64,000 nucleotides of DNA, from contig CAVXRO010000014.1 of NCBI GenBank assembly GCA_963764235.1, forward strand, positions 496,001 to 560,000. Direction: 5' to 3'. The notes beneath the pieces are model-generated. The model searched no databases, had not been told where the DNA came from, and saw only the letters and a program-made list of their open reading frames with translations. Source of the DNA: DATFVA01 sp963764235 (GTDB lineage Bacteria; Bacteroidota; Ignavibacteria; Ignavibacteriales; Ignavibacteriaceae). This document shows positions 35,655-45,225 of this stretch, in pieces. The position numbers and the translations under genes were made by a program. Numbering within the stretch: the stretch's first letter is position 1; each line of letters starts with the position of its first letter.

Positions 35655-38654
35655 TTAAAGTGAATATCTGAAACTCAGATCTGCTGTCAGGCCATATCGT
35701 TCGGTCTTATCCTCAAGTCTCCAGCCCTGGATCCGGTTCACTATGGTGGTTCCTTCTCGTGTATTTGTGATATTGTTAAGACTGAGCATAACGAAGAAAT
35801 GATCCTGCAGGACTTCCATTTTCAAAACCGCGTCAAGCCTGGTGAATGCATTTGTCACCACATCGGATCTGCCGTTTACGGAGAATGTTTTGTTATACTC
35901 ACCCTGATGGAACAGAGATAACCGAACAGAAAATCTCGGCAGATCATACCCGAGAGAGATGTTCCCGAAAAATTCCGGCTGACCCTCCAGTTTTTGTTTT
36001 CGTTCGTAGATTACAGTTACATTCTTCGGGAAAGGTGTGTAAATTGTCTTGACATCGGTCGTTGTGATAAAAGTTTCCGACCTCATAAAAGAAAGGTTGT
36101 AATTTAAAATTATATGACTAAGAGGACCCGGCAGATACCAGAAATTAATCTGGTGCTCGATTTCAAATCCCCATGCTTTTGTCGGTTTATTTGAATTGTA
36201 CTGGTACTGGACCTGGAAATTTCCTGTGAAAGGATTACTTGTGGGTACTCCAAGACTATCAAGCACTTCCTGGTCATTTGACTTAGCGATTGTGAGTCCG
36301 TTAATGGTATGGAACATATCATTTACTTCTTTATAAAATACTGATACCGAAAATAGCCCTATATAATTGCTGAAGAATGATGTATTTGCTTCATAGTTCC
36401 ATGCTTTTGCATCCCTTAGAGCAGGATTACCAAGTGTGATGCTGTTATCTTCATAAAATGTACCCGCTGCTCTAAGAATATAGCTTGGAAGCCGGCGGTC
36501 AAAGTCGGGTCTGGCTATTGCCCTGTACCCTGCAAGCCTGATATTCATAAAATCAAAAGGTCTGATCAATAAGTGAAAATTTGGCATCCATATCGTTTCC
36601 TGATGCGTGGACGCTGTATCTTTTATTTGACCCTGTGGTGAAGGAAATCCTGACAGGATCTGCGGTGAGTATTTCGTCTGGTATTTGTTGTTTTCACTCT
36701 CAACCCTCACACCGGCAATAAAGGTAACCAGCCTGCTGAAATTGAAAGTATTCATCAGGTAAGCCGCGCGGATCTGCTCATTGATGTTATAGCGGTCGGC
36801 TTCAACTGCAGTGTTCCTTGCGTATTCAGGTGTTGAACCTCCCTGTGTAGTAACGCCGTTAATATTCAGAGCACGCCAGGCATCCAGGTAATCTCGGTTG
36901 ATCAGAGGGAAAAGCCTGTACAGGTCATATATATTCCTCTCCATATGACCACTTTCTGTGAAATTAGTGGCTAAGATAGAACTTCCGCTGATCAGCAGAT
37001 TCTGGAAATGTGTACCGCTAAAGTCCTTTAAGACGACAGTACCATCCGACAATTTTTCATAGGGGGAAAGCCCGTTAAGATAATATGGTGAAATGTATTC
37101 TTCCCTGTCTTTCATTTTAGTAGTGGAACGGAACTTACCACCTGCCTGTACTTCCCCGGAAAATAAATCGCTTAGGACATATTTTTTTGAAACATTTAAG
37201 AATGCACTCTGTTCTTTATCCCCTGTTTTTTGATACCTGTCATAGGCATCGTATAAATAAGATGCAGATACATTATTTAATGCATATGAGATTATCTTAT
37301 CAATAGGACCATGTCTGTAGGTAGACGGGATAGGCAGCATTCCCGATACAGGAGTTCCGGTGCTGTCGATAGTGCTTGGTTCTTTGAAGTCGAGTGTATA
37401 ATCGAAAGGATCTTCCGAACCAGACTCTGCAAACCCTGCTCCCCAGTCAAAATTCAATGTAAACAAGTTGTTGGTGCCTTTCAGGAAAGCATTAAATACC
37501 TGGATATCCTGCTGACGGGACCTTCCGCCGAATAATATATCAGTGTTGCTTATGGTCGGATAGTTCCTGTTTGATTCAAGATAATCACGGGAGGTTTTAT
37601 TGAATATAGTGTTCAGTTTTATGACACCGCTGTCAGGCGTAGCAACATCCAGCAGCAGAGTAAAGCCGTATCTATTCCTTAATTCATTTGTATAATAAAG
37701 CGTTGCATTTTCAACCTCATAATCTCTTAAAGAATCAAGATTCATATTATAATCGATATTTGTTGATTCACTGCTCCTGATCCTTCTTTCAATACTGCCA
37801 TTAGCCTGAACCCCCAGTAAATTGTTGAAGAACCTTTCACCGTACCTCAGGTTGAAGTCGTACTGCCCGAATGATTCTTCCAGCCTGTTGTAGCTTCCTT
37901 TTGTATCTAGTCTAAGAAGTCTTTTTATGGGGGCCACACGAGTTACAAAATTAACACTACCCGCAATCGCATCTGCGTCTTTGTCGGGGGTAAGAGCTTT
38001 ATACAATTCAATCCCTGCAAGAGAACCCTGTGAGATCGTACTGAGATCTATGCTGCTCTGATTCACCTCGGTCGAGGCGATCCTGAATCCGTCGACTGTT
38101 ATAGTCGAAAACTTCTCGTCAAATCCGCGTAAAACTATTTTATTTGCTTCGCCCCCCGATCTGGAAATTGAAACTCCCGGCAGACGTCCCAGCGATTCTC
38201 CGGCATTGGCATCAGGCAGTTCCTGGATCCGTTCTTCGGAAACCACGTTAACGATTGTATTTGCGTTGATCTGCTGGTTGATTGCAGCAACCTGTCCCAG
38301 CGCCTGGCTGGTTATAACAACCTCCTGACCTTCCAGTACCTTTGGGGAAATCTTTGCATCCAGTTCAGTGGTTTTATTCTCGTGTATTTCAACTTCGATA
38401 TCTTTGCTGTTATAGCCAACATAGGATATCCTGATGGTCTGTTCCCCCACCGGGAGATTATTAATGTGATACTTACCTTCCTTATCGGTAGCTGTACCCT
38501 GTGATGTACCAACCACAAAAACATTTGCATAAGATAAAGGGACATTACTGGTTGAGTCTGTTATACGCCCTCTTATCCTTCCCTGGGAATAAATTGAAAT
38601 GCAGTTAACCAGGATCAGGATAAATATGAGGCTTATTCCGTATAAATATTTCAT
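35655..38654 (-). CDS. TonB-dependent receptor with carboxypeptidase-regulatory-like domain
   Basis: This 999-residue outer-membrane protein has a signal peptide (about 1-24), a carboxypeptidase-D-regulatory-like domain (about 25-110: GRIRGRITDSTSNVPLSYANV, YVGYNSKDIEVEI), a plug domain (about 120-230: ERIQELPDANAGESLGRLPG, ISRSGGEANKIVLRGFDE) and a 22-strand barrel ending in TADLSFRYSL. It probably imports oligogalacturonates. In Bacteroidota polysaccharide loci this class normally pairs with a SusD lipoprotein; none is encoded here, so the receptor works alone or with the surface beta-helix proteins. It is 38 nt after the PL1 gene and upstream of the T9SS beta-helix gene. Confidence 0.92.
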   Translation of the reverse strand: MKYLYGISLIFILILVNCISIYSQGRIRGRITDSTSNVPLSYANVFVVGTSQGTATDKEGKYHINNLPVGEQTIRISYVGYNSKDIEVEIHENKTTELDAKISPKVLEGQEVVITSQALGQVAAINQQINANTIVNVVSEERIQELPDANAGESLGRLPGVSISRSGGEANKIVLRGFDEKFSTITVDGFRIASTEVNQSSIDLSTISQGSLAGIELYKALTPDKDADAIAGSVNFVTRVAPIKRLLRLDTKGSYNRLEESFGQYDFNLRYGERFFNNLLGVQANGSIERRIRSSESTNIDYNMNLDSLRDYEVENATLYYTNELRNRYGFTLLLDVATPDSGVIKLNTIFNKTSRDYLESNRNYPTISNTDILFGGRSRQQDIQVFNAFLKGTNNLFTLNFDWGAGFAESGSEDPFDYTLDFKEPSTIDSTGTPVSGMLPIPSTYRHGPIDKIISYALNNVSASYLYDAYDRYQKTGDKEQSAFLNVSKKYVLSDLFSGEVQAGGKFRSTTKMKDREEYISPYYLNGLSPYEKLSDGTVVLKDFSGTHFQNLLISGSSILATNFTESGHMERNIYDLYRLFPLINRDYLDAWRALNINGVTTQGGSTPEYARNTAVEADRYNINEQIRAAYLMNTFNFSRLVTFIAGVRVESENNKYQTKYSPQILSGFPSPQGQIKDTASTHQETIWMPNFHLLIRPFDFMNIRLAGYRAIARPDFDRRLPSYILRAAGTFYEDNSITLGNPALRDAKAWNYEANTSFFSNYIGLFSVSVFYKEVNDMFHTINGLTIAKSNDQEVLDSLGVPTSNPFTGNFQVQYQYNSNKPTKAWGFEIEHQINFWYLPGPLSHIILNYNLSFMRSETFITTTDVKTIYTPFPKNVTVIYERKQKLEGQPEFFGNISLGYDLPRFSVRLSLFHQGEYNKTFSVNGRSDVVTNAFTRLDAVLKMEVLQDHFFVMLSLNNITNTREGTTIVNRIQGWRLEDKTERYGLTADLSFRYSL

Positions 38655-38692
38655 ATAACTAAACCCTCACATAAATAAGTAATTATATTGAA

Positions 38693-40120
38693 TTAATTTC
38701 TTGATTTTTTTGGCGAAAATTTTTCCTGCACATCTGGATTCTGGTTATCGTTTGTTCCTATGGAATTAAGATATTCCTCAATATAGGTATACCCGTTTTG
38801 CGCAATTTCATTCCTGTCTCTATAGTTATGTGGGTCCAGACCATATTTTTTTTCGACAACATCCGGTATGCCGTCGTTATCGCTGTCGGCCGGAGGCGAA
38901 GAAGATTTTAATTCGGGCCAGCCGTTAACCTCGGTTTGCGAATCGATAATTCCTGTTGACATTCCAGGATCAAGATTATATTCCTTTGCATAAAGTTTGC
39001 TTCCGGATGCTGCACGGCTGATTACAACCTGTTCAATTATTCTGTTATCTACTGCATCTCTTTCAGGCAGTATTGCCCCGCAGGATTTAAGTATTTTGTT
39101 GTAAACTTCCACAGGTGAGTCTTCATTAATCGGTACAAACTTAAAGGGTGTTATAGATCTATAATGACCCGGTTCCCCGGTTTTCGGCTGTACACCCCCA
39201 TTCCAGTTATCCTTATTTATTTCCGGGAACCCTTCCACAAAATTGCCTGAGATATACCATCTGCTCGTTGAATCCCATGGTTCAACTATTCGGTTTTTCA
39301 CATCGCTTAAAGTTGCCGGACCTGGTTTATAATAATTATCGACCATATTTATTGTTCCTGCTTCACCACCGTAAGAACTGTTGAACCCCCAGTTGAAGAC
39401 CAGATTATTTCTGAAATCTACATTGATGCATTTTGCAGTAACGCCGCCCGAAAAACGCGGGTTGCGGCTTGTATGGTCTGCGAGTAAATTATGATGATAT
39501 GTGCAGTTCGTGCCTCCCCAGATCGCTCCGTATCCATGCGGTCCCTTAAAATGGTAGCTGTTATCGAGACTTTCAGAAACGATGCACCACTGAACCGTAA
39601 CATTCTCATTTCCCCAGGCTGATAATGTTTCATCTACTCCCCAGCTGGCCGAACAATGATCAATAATTACGTTCCTCGAGCCCATGATATTCAAGGCGTC
39701 GTCCTGATTCTGCCTCTCGTCACCATGCCTTAATCTTAAAAAACGGATGATAACCTCATTTGCCCGTACTTCAACAGGATAATTTTTGATGCAGATTCCA
39801 TCGCCTGGAGCTGTTTGTCCCGCAATTGTAACTGAATCATTTTGTATCGTGAGATTTGTATCCAGACTAATTGTGCCGGAGACTTTGAAGACTATTATCC
39901 TTGCTCCTTTATGGTAAACAGCTTCCCTCAGACTTCCGGGACCTGAATCATTCAGATTACTGACTTCCAGGATAGTCCCGCCTCTTCCTCCTGAAGTAAA
40001 TTTACCCCAGCCTTCGGCTCCGGGAAATGCAAGCTGTTGAGAATATAAGTTTGAATAATGAAAAGGAAGGAGAAATAAGATTAAATAGAATGATTTTCTG
40101 AGAATAAGGAAATCAGTCAT
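38693..40120 (-). CDS. Secreted pectate lyase (PL1-like)
   Basis: The 475-residue protein has a signal peptide (about 1-27) and the PL1 start FPGAEGWGKFTSGGRGGTIL with SLREAV, then a beta-helix with VTIAGQTAPGDGICI, IRFLRLRHGD, NVIIDHCSASWGVDE and the RNPRFSGG region where PL1 enzymes place the catalytic Arg. The C-terminal part carries a DSDNDGIPDVVEKKYGLDP repeat of thrombospondin-type-3/EF-hand-like Ca2+ binding. There is no T9SS tail, so periplasmic location is likely. It is the promoter-proximal gene of the pectin locus and starts directly downstream of a candidate LacI operator. Confidence 0.88.
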   Translation of the reverse strand: MTDFLILRKSFYLILFLLPFHYSNLYSQQLAFPGAEGWGKFTSGGRGGTILEVSNLNDSGPGSLREAVYHKGARIIVFKVSGTISLDTNLTIQNDSVTIAGQTAPGDGICIKNYPVEVRANEVIIRFLRLRHGDERQNQDDALNIMGSRNVIIDHCSASWGVDETLSAWGNENVTVQWCIVSESLDNSYHFKGPHGYGAIWGGTNCTYHHNLLADHTSRNPRFSGGVTAKCINVDFRNNLVFNWGFNSSYGGEAGTINMVDNYYKPGPATLSDVKNRIVEPWDSTSRWYISGNFVEGFPEINKDNWNGGVQPKTGEPGHYRSITPFKFVPINEDSPVEVYNKILKSCGAILPERDAVDNRIIEQVVISRAASGSKLYAKEYNLDPGMSTGIIDSQTEVNGWPELKSSSPPADSDNDGIPDVVEKKYGLDPHNYRDRNEIAQNGYTYIEEYLNSIGTNDNQNPDVQEKFSPKKSRN

Positions 40121-40191
40121 AAAATTATTTCAGAGATGCTGGTGTTAAAATTTTAAAGCTTCGCCCCATTAGCCCCAATTCACTTTACCGG

Positions 40192-40248
40192 TTAAGTTAA
40201 CGATTAAGTAAACGTTTTAAATAAAAACAATTTAATTGACATTGTCAA
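40192..40248 (-). promoter_or_regulatory. Candidate sigma-70-like promoter with LacI-type operator for the pectin locus
   Basis: On the minus strand a TTGACA (40243-40248) is followed after 17 nt by TTTATT (40220-40225). Immediately downstream sits the palindromic core AAACGTTT (40210-40217) inside two near-identical 11-mers, TTAAGTAAACG and TTAAGTTAACG on the plus strand (40204-40214 and 40192-40202). The operator would overlap the start of transcription of the PL1 gene, as expected of a LacI repressor. The -35 box also lies in a palindrome, TTGACA-T-TGTCAA (40236-40248). Confidence 0.5.
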
Positions 40249-40361
40249 GTAAATTATTTTTTTAATTAAAAAAATCGTTTGATTACTACATATTATTGAT
40301 TCAGAAATAATACTGAAACAAGGTCAGGATTAAATCTGGAATTACAGAAATGAATTAAGAA

Positions 40362-41513
40362 TCAGGTGATGACGTAGCGGGGGATGTTGCGGGGAAGGCG
40401 GCTGAGGGATTCGTAGTTCAGCTGGTCGCTTAATTCACTGAAGGATGATACCGAGATTGACAGATCGCCCTGGCAGCCGATGAGAACAACCTCATCATTT
40501 CTTTCGATGCCGGGAACATCTGTAACATCAATTATAAGATGGTTCATATTTACAATACCTATCACCGCAACCCTGCTGCCATTAACAAGAGCACGTCCAT
40601 GATTACTCATAGAACGACTGAACCCCTGCGAGTAACCTACCGGGACGATTCCTATCTTCATATCACGCTGGGCAAGGTACGAGGTTCCGTAACCAACAAA
40701 CTCCCCTGTCGATACCTGCTTCACACTCATTATTTTACTCTTCCAGGAGATAATTCTCTTGAGGGGATCGAGCTTCTGTTCCTGTTTACTCAGATAAGAA
40801 ATCAGTGTTTCTCTGCTGGGCCAAAAGCCGTACTGCAGGATCCCTATCCTTACCAAATCCATCCTCGTCTGCGGGTATGAAACTGCAGCGGCACTGCAGG
40901 CAGTATGTCTTATTAAAGGATGAATTCCCTGCTCATTAAACCATTTATAAAAATTATTAAATTTTTTGATCTGCTGATGAATCCGGTAATAGTTTGCTAT
41001 ACTTTCGGCGCCGGCATAATGCGTGCACATACCCTCCACAACATAATGGCCCTGGTATTTCTTCAGGAGAACAATCAGCCGGTCGAAATCCTTCTCCTGG
41101 AATCCCGTGCGGTTGAAACCGGTCTCAAGCTCGATATGGATCCTAGCAGGGATGTCTATACGCTTTGCGGTCTTAAGTGCAAATTCAAGTCTTGAAAGAT
41201 CAAACACCCAGAACTGTATGTCTTCTGTAATAGCCCATTCGATATCAGAATCATCGATCATTCCCATTATCATAATCTCTGAATCTTTTGTCATCGTAGA
41301 ACTCACCCGGTAGGCTTCCTCGGTACTGAAAACAGAGAAATGATCGATACCCACTTTCTCAGCCATTGGGACGAACACTTCGATACCATGACCGTATGCA
41401 TTTCCTTTAACCACGGAGGATATTCTGACTTTCTTCCCGAAAAACTTCCTGAGGAAAGAAATGTTGGCATCAAGAGATGACTGGCTGAGCTCTAATACAG
41501 AGGTATGAAACAT
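40362..41513 (-). CDS. alr: Alanine racemase
   Basis: This 383-residue fold-III PLP enzyme interconverts L- and D-alanine. The PLP Lys is K36 in SSVVKGNAYGHG, and the second catalytic region reads VGYGTSYLAQRDMKIGIVPVGYSQGFSR. EETGFNRTGF and VNMNHLIIDVTDVPG match the family. It is the last gene of a five-gene operon with an ornithine-racemase-type enzyme, a symporter and an M20 hydrolase, 1 nt after the M20 gene. Whether it is the cell-wall Alr or a catabolic racemase cannot be said; the context favours a role in amino-acid catabolism or D-amino acid conversion. Confidence 0.9.
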   Translation of the reverse strand: MFHTSVLELSQSSLDANISFLRKFFGKKVRISSVVKGNAYGHGIEVFVPMAEKVGIDHFSVFSTEEAYRVSSTMTKDSEIMIMGMIDDSDIEWAITEDIQFWVFDLSRLEFALKTAKRIDIPARIHIELETGFNRTGFQEKDFDRLIVLLKKYQGHYVVEGMCTHYAGAESIANYYRIHQQIKKFNNFYKWFNEQGIHPLIRHTACSAAAVSYPQTRMDLVRIGILQYGFWPSRETLISYLSKQEQKLDPLKRIISWKSKIMSVKQVSTGEFVGYGTSYLAQRDMKIGIVPVGYSQGFSRSMSNHGRALVNGSRVAVIGIVNMNHLIIDVTDVPGIERNDEVVLIGCQGDLSISVSSFSELSDQLNYESLSRLPRNIPRYVIT

Positions 41514-41514
41514 A

Positions 41515-42664
41515 TTATTTCCCGTTTAATATTTTCTGCATAGTAGTGTAAAACATATTTATTCCTATGGGTGTTATTTCATCCGGAAAATCATAATCTG
41601 GGTTATGCAGCTGCGGGTGGTTCTCTCCCGAACCTATCCCGAACAAAGCACCTTTGAACTTCCCTGTAAAATGGCCGAAATCCTCCGACCAGCGGAATGG
41701 TTCGCTGACAGTATATACCGGGCAGCCATTCTCCTCAGCCGCTTTTCTTAGCGAATCATTGCATTCCGCATCATTTACGATTGCAGGGAATTCTTCAGTA
41801 TAAACAATTTCTGATTTCAATTGATGATCTGAGGCAACTGCTGTAACTAACTTCTCTGCTTCCCTGATCAGCAGGTCCATATCTTCATTCCTGTATGCTC
41901 TCAGGGTTGCCATAAGCTCTGCATACCCAGGTGATGTTCCAAATGCTCTATCACCTATCCGGGCATGGATTATTGTAACAAGGACAAATTCTTTTGCTTG
42001 TTTAAGATCCTTTGGCAATGCCGAGAGTTTCCAGATAATTTCGGCAACTGTCAGAGAAGGATTAATTCCATTCTCCGGTTCTGCTGCATGTAGAGGTTTT
42101 GCCGGTAAGTTTAATGATCATTCCTTTTGAGGCAGACGCAAAACTGCCGTCCCTAATAATTACAGATCCTAACTTAAACCCGGGAAGGTTATGGAATGCG
42201 AATACATAGTCAGGCTTGAGTTTTGAAAAATTCTCATCGTTTAAAACACGTTCAGCACCTTCACCGGTCTCTTCCGCAGGTTGGAACAAAAGAATGACTT
42301 TCCCTTTATATTTCCGGGAAGAGGCGATCCGCTGCGCAAACCCTACAAGCACGGTCATATGACCGTCGTGTCCGCATTTGTGCCCTTTGTCTTTAAACCT
42401 CGATTTATATTCAAAGTTGTTTATTTCGTTAATTGGCAAAGCATCAAGTTCGGCTCTGAACAAAACTGAGGGGCCTTCACTCTCGCCCTTAAAGACAAAA
42501 GCCATTCCGTTCCCGCCTAAATTTTTTATGGTTTCGTCGGGAGTATACGCAGATATAAACTTCTCTATTTTTGAAGCAGTACCAGCCTCGCTGCCTGCCA
42601 ATTCAGGTTCAGAATGTATGGATCTTCGAAGGTTCAGCAGCTCATCGCCGATGTCTTTTTTCAA
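41515..42664 (-). pseudogene. Frameshifted M20D amidohydrolase (amino-acid aminohydrolase family)
   Basis: The two frames form one M20-family hydrolase of about 380 residues, which cleaves N-acyl amino acids or small peptides. The first (42062-42664) has LRRSIHSEPELAGSE, RAELDALPI, GHKCGHDGHMT (metal site) and LFQPAEETGEGA; the second (41515-42018 and a few codons upstream) has SEDFGHFTGKFKGALFGIGSG with the C-terminal metal ligands. An extra A at 42091 shifts the frame within GKTSHAAEPENGINP; without it the reading is GKTSHAAEP, as in the family. No slippery heptamer is present, so a programmed shift is unlikely. The ATG overlaps the symporter gene by 4 nt. Confidence 0.85.
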
Positions 42665-44127
42665 TCAGGTTCCTCGCTTAATTCCATTTCTGTAACTTCC
42701 TGCGGTGAAGTTAAAAAACTTATTAGCACAAAAGTAACGGCAGAAAGAGAAATTCCATAGATATTCGCATCGAGTCCCAGGGGCAGACTAACTGCTGAGG
42801 CAATGAGTGTTATTGTTGTTCCGCCGCCGAGCAGCATCGACCAGAGGGCTGCAGTTGTGTTGCTTCGTTTCCAGAAAAAAGCTCCTATTACAGGAATGAA
42901 TAATCCCGACACCATAAAAGCATAAGAATAGAGCATCAGCTGAAGTACGTTCTGCATATAGGAAGCGAGAAACAGAGCGAGTGCCCCGATAAAAAGAGTT
43001 ATAAACTGGGAATAACGAAGAAACTTTTTCTGATTTGAACTTATGTTGAAGAACCTGTCGAGTATATCCGTCATAACATTGCCCGAGGCTGCCATCAGGC
43101 AGCTGTCGGCTGTCGACATTATCGCGGAAAAATAAGCGGACATCATAAGTCCCATCAATCCTACAGGAAGTATTGAACGAAGCAGCATAGGAAGTCCCAT
43201 CTCTGAATCCATAGTTCCAATACCGGCGTAACCAAGATATTCAAACATTCCGTCATTTGCAGCTACACGAGAAAAGAGTCCCAGCAGCACACCCATAAAT
43301 GCCATTGCAGGCCATTCAAATAGTCCTGCAATGAACCAGGCCTTCTTTGCTTCCTTTTCACTTCTACAGGCATAAATTCTCTGGTATAGGGTCATCCCCA
43401 CAAACCAGATAGGAACAATGGTCACGAACCAGTTAACCATCGTCTGCCAGCTAAGGTTGCTTAGGGAGAAAAACTCGGGGGGGAGTGCTTTGGTAATTTC
43501 TGAATATCCTCCCACGGCAAAATAAGCAACGGGTATTCCTATAAATATTAGTCCCACCATAAGGATTATCCACTGAACGGTATCCGTATATATAACTGCT
43601 TTTATACCGCCGAGGAAAGTATAAATAACAACTATAGCACCCATTATCAGCAGGGCTGTTTCCATATTAAGCGAAATAAAAGAGGCTGTCGCAAGTTTGG
43701 CACCGGCGAGTATCTGTGAACTTGTGAAACCAATATAGCCTATGGCAGAAATGAATCCTGCTATTACAGCAACTTTTCTGTTATAAAAACTTTCAAAGAT
43801 CTGCGGAAAAGTATATAACTCTTTAAAGTTCTTCATCTTATTGACTTTCGGTATAAGAAGAACAGCACTAAGCCATGCTCCGATCAGCCCCGTAAAGAGC
43901 ATCCAGGAGCCCGATATACCCATTACAAAGCCAAGTCCTCCCAATCCAATTGAGAATCCGCCTCCTACATCGGTCGCCACTACTGAGAGCCCTACGTGAA
44001 CACTTCCCATACTTCTTCCGCCGACGTAATAATCGTTTGCATCCTTATTTTTACGCATGAAGAATAATCCTATCCCCAGCATTGAAATCATATAGACAGA
44101 GAAAATACTGATGTCTATCCAGTGCAT
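42661..44127 (-). CDS. Sodium:solute symporter
   Basis: The 488-residue membrane protein has about 13 hydrophobic segments and SSS-family motifs: DYYVGGRSMGSVHVGLSV, GFISAIGYIGFTSSQILAGA, FLGGIKAVIYTDTVQWIIL and MSAYFSAIMSTADSCLMAAS with the Ser/Thr of the Na2 site. It imports a small organic solute with Na+. Two racemases, an M20 hydrolase and an acetyltransferase surround it, so amino acids or N-acyl amino acids are the likely substrate. It sits 2 nt downstream of the PLP racemase gene and overlaps the M20 gene by 4 nt. Confidence 0.9.
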   Translation of the reverse strand: MHWIDISIFSVYMISMLGIGLFFMRKNKDANDYYVGGRSMGSVHVGLSVVATDVGGGFSIGLGGLGFVMGISGSWMLFTGLIGAWLSAVLLIPKVNKMKNFKELYTFPQIFESFYNRKVAVIAGFISAIGYIGFTSSQILAGAKLATASFISLNMETALLIMGAIVVIYTFLGGIKAVIYTDTVQWIILMVGLIFIGIPVAYFAVGGYSEITKALPPEFFSLSNLSWQTMVNWFVTIVPIWFVGMTLYQRIYACRSEKEAKKAWFIAGLFEWPAMAFMGVLLGLFSRVAANDGMFEYLGYAGIGTMDSEMGLPMLLRSILPVGLMGLMMSAYFSAIMSTADSCLMAASGNVMTDILDRFFNISSNQKKFLRYSQFITLFIGALALFLASYMQNVLQLMLYSYAFMVSGLFIPVIGAFFWKRSNTTAALWSMLLGGGTTITLIASAVSLPLGLDANIYGISLSAVTFVLISFLTSPQEVTEMELSEEPD

Positions 44128-44129
44128 AT

Positions 44130-45224
44130 TTACAAAATCTCCTTTGTTACATATTTTGTATTCATCAGGCGTGCCACGGCCATATAGTTCGGTTTAAAGT
44201 GGAGCTGTTTTCCTACAGAGAATTTCCCTTTTTTCTCTCCCGTATCATATACAGTCATGTCAGAGGTAGTACCAATGAACTGAATACTATCATCCTTAGG
44301 GGTAATATGAGTAGGATCGACATCTATCTCACCGAAGTCGACTATAGCCCGGTACGACTTCCTGTTCATGTCAATATCAACATCTCCCTGAAAATCATGT
44401 GCGATAATCCCTATCCCGGCATCGGTAAGATTACCATCAGGCACCATTTCCTTCTCTTCCAATTCAAGTATTTCTGCGGAAAAATCGAATGCGTTTGTGG
44501 AAAGATTCTTAAACCTTTTATTATCGATTATTGAGACTCCAAGGAATGCAGTTTCGCCAATCCTGAAATGGTTAATACCATCCGGAAGCCTGTTGCGCAT
44601 AACAAGGGGAAGCGTAATTGAACTTCCAGCGGATACCATGTTAAGCTGCTTATCAAACTTTTCCTCAACCAACATTTTATAAAGACTGAGCTGGACCATT
44701 TTATCGTAGGTGGGCTCAACGCCATACATACATCCAAGATTAGTTCCGAGTCCTTCTATCTTTATGTTTTTCAGTCCGAATAATTTCTCATAGAAGGAAA
44801 GGACATTATCACGGAGTATACCCTCCCTGAGTTCGCCAAGCTCTATCATAATAACGACACGGTGAGTTTTTCCCAGCCGTTCAGCCTCCCTGTTCAATGC
44901 TTCAATAGTAGTATACGATGTATTAAGCGAAATATCCGCGTACTGCACTATCCTTTTTGCGAGAACCGGAGCAGGAGGTTTAATGTACATCGTAACGATG
45001 TCAGGTTTGATTTCCTTTATCGTTTTCAAGTTGGAAATTCTGGAATCTCCCACCGAATGCACTCTTTTAATTGAATCATCACAGATGATTTTTTCGAGGA
45101 CCGGCCTGTTGCCGCCGAGGATCTTGACCACCAATGACCAGTCAATATTTTTTTCCACAAGGAATGAACTCAGCTTTACAATGTTTTCTTTGATCCGGTT
45201 TGTATTTACAATTAATGTTGCCAT
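44130..45224 (-). CDS. Fold-III PLP racemase, ornithine racemase (Orr) type
   Basis: A 364-residue alanine-racemase-like protein lacking the usual C-terminal Alr domain layout. The presumed PLP Lys is K34 in WSLVVKILGGN. VVIMIELGELREG, GLGTNLGCMYGVEPT, MVSAGSSITLPL and GEKKGKFSVGKQLHFKPNY match the ornithine-racemase/YhfX-like group. It would convert a diaminoacid or another amino acid to its D form or back. The gene is second in the operon after the GNAT gene (1-nt gap) and 2 nt before the symporter gene. Substrate is uncertain. Confidence 0.82.
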   Translation of the reverse strand: MATLIVNTNRIKENIVKLSSFLVEKNIDWSLVVKILGGNRPVLEKIICDDSIKRVHSVGDSRISNLKTIKEIKPDIVTMYIKPPAPVLAKRIVQYADISLNTSYTTIEALNREAERLGKTHRVVIMIELGELREGILRDNVLSFYEKLFGLKNIKIEGLGTNLGCMYGVEPTYDKMVQLSLYKMLVEEKFDKQLNMVSAGSSITLPLVMRNRLPDGINHFRIGETAFLGVSIIDNKRFKNLSTNAFDFSAEILELEEKEMVPDGNLTDAGIGIIAHDFQGDVDIDMNRKSYRAIVDFGEIDVDPTHITPKDDSIQFIGTTSDMTVYDTGEKKGKFSVGKQLHFKPNYMAVARLMNTKYVTKEIL

Positions 45225-45225
45225 T

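Noticed and set aside
42080..42100. Programmed frameshift in the M20 gene
   Set aside because: There is no slippery heptamer or downstream structure; an inserted A explains it better.
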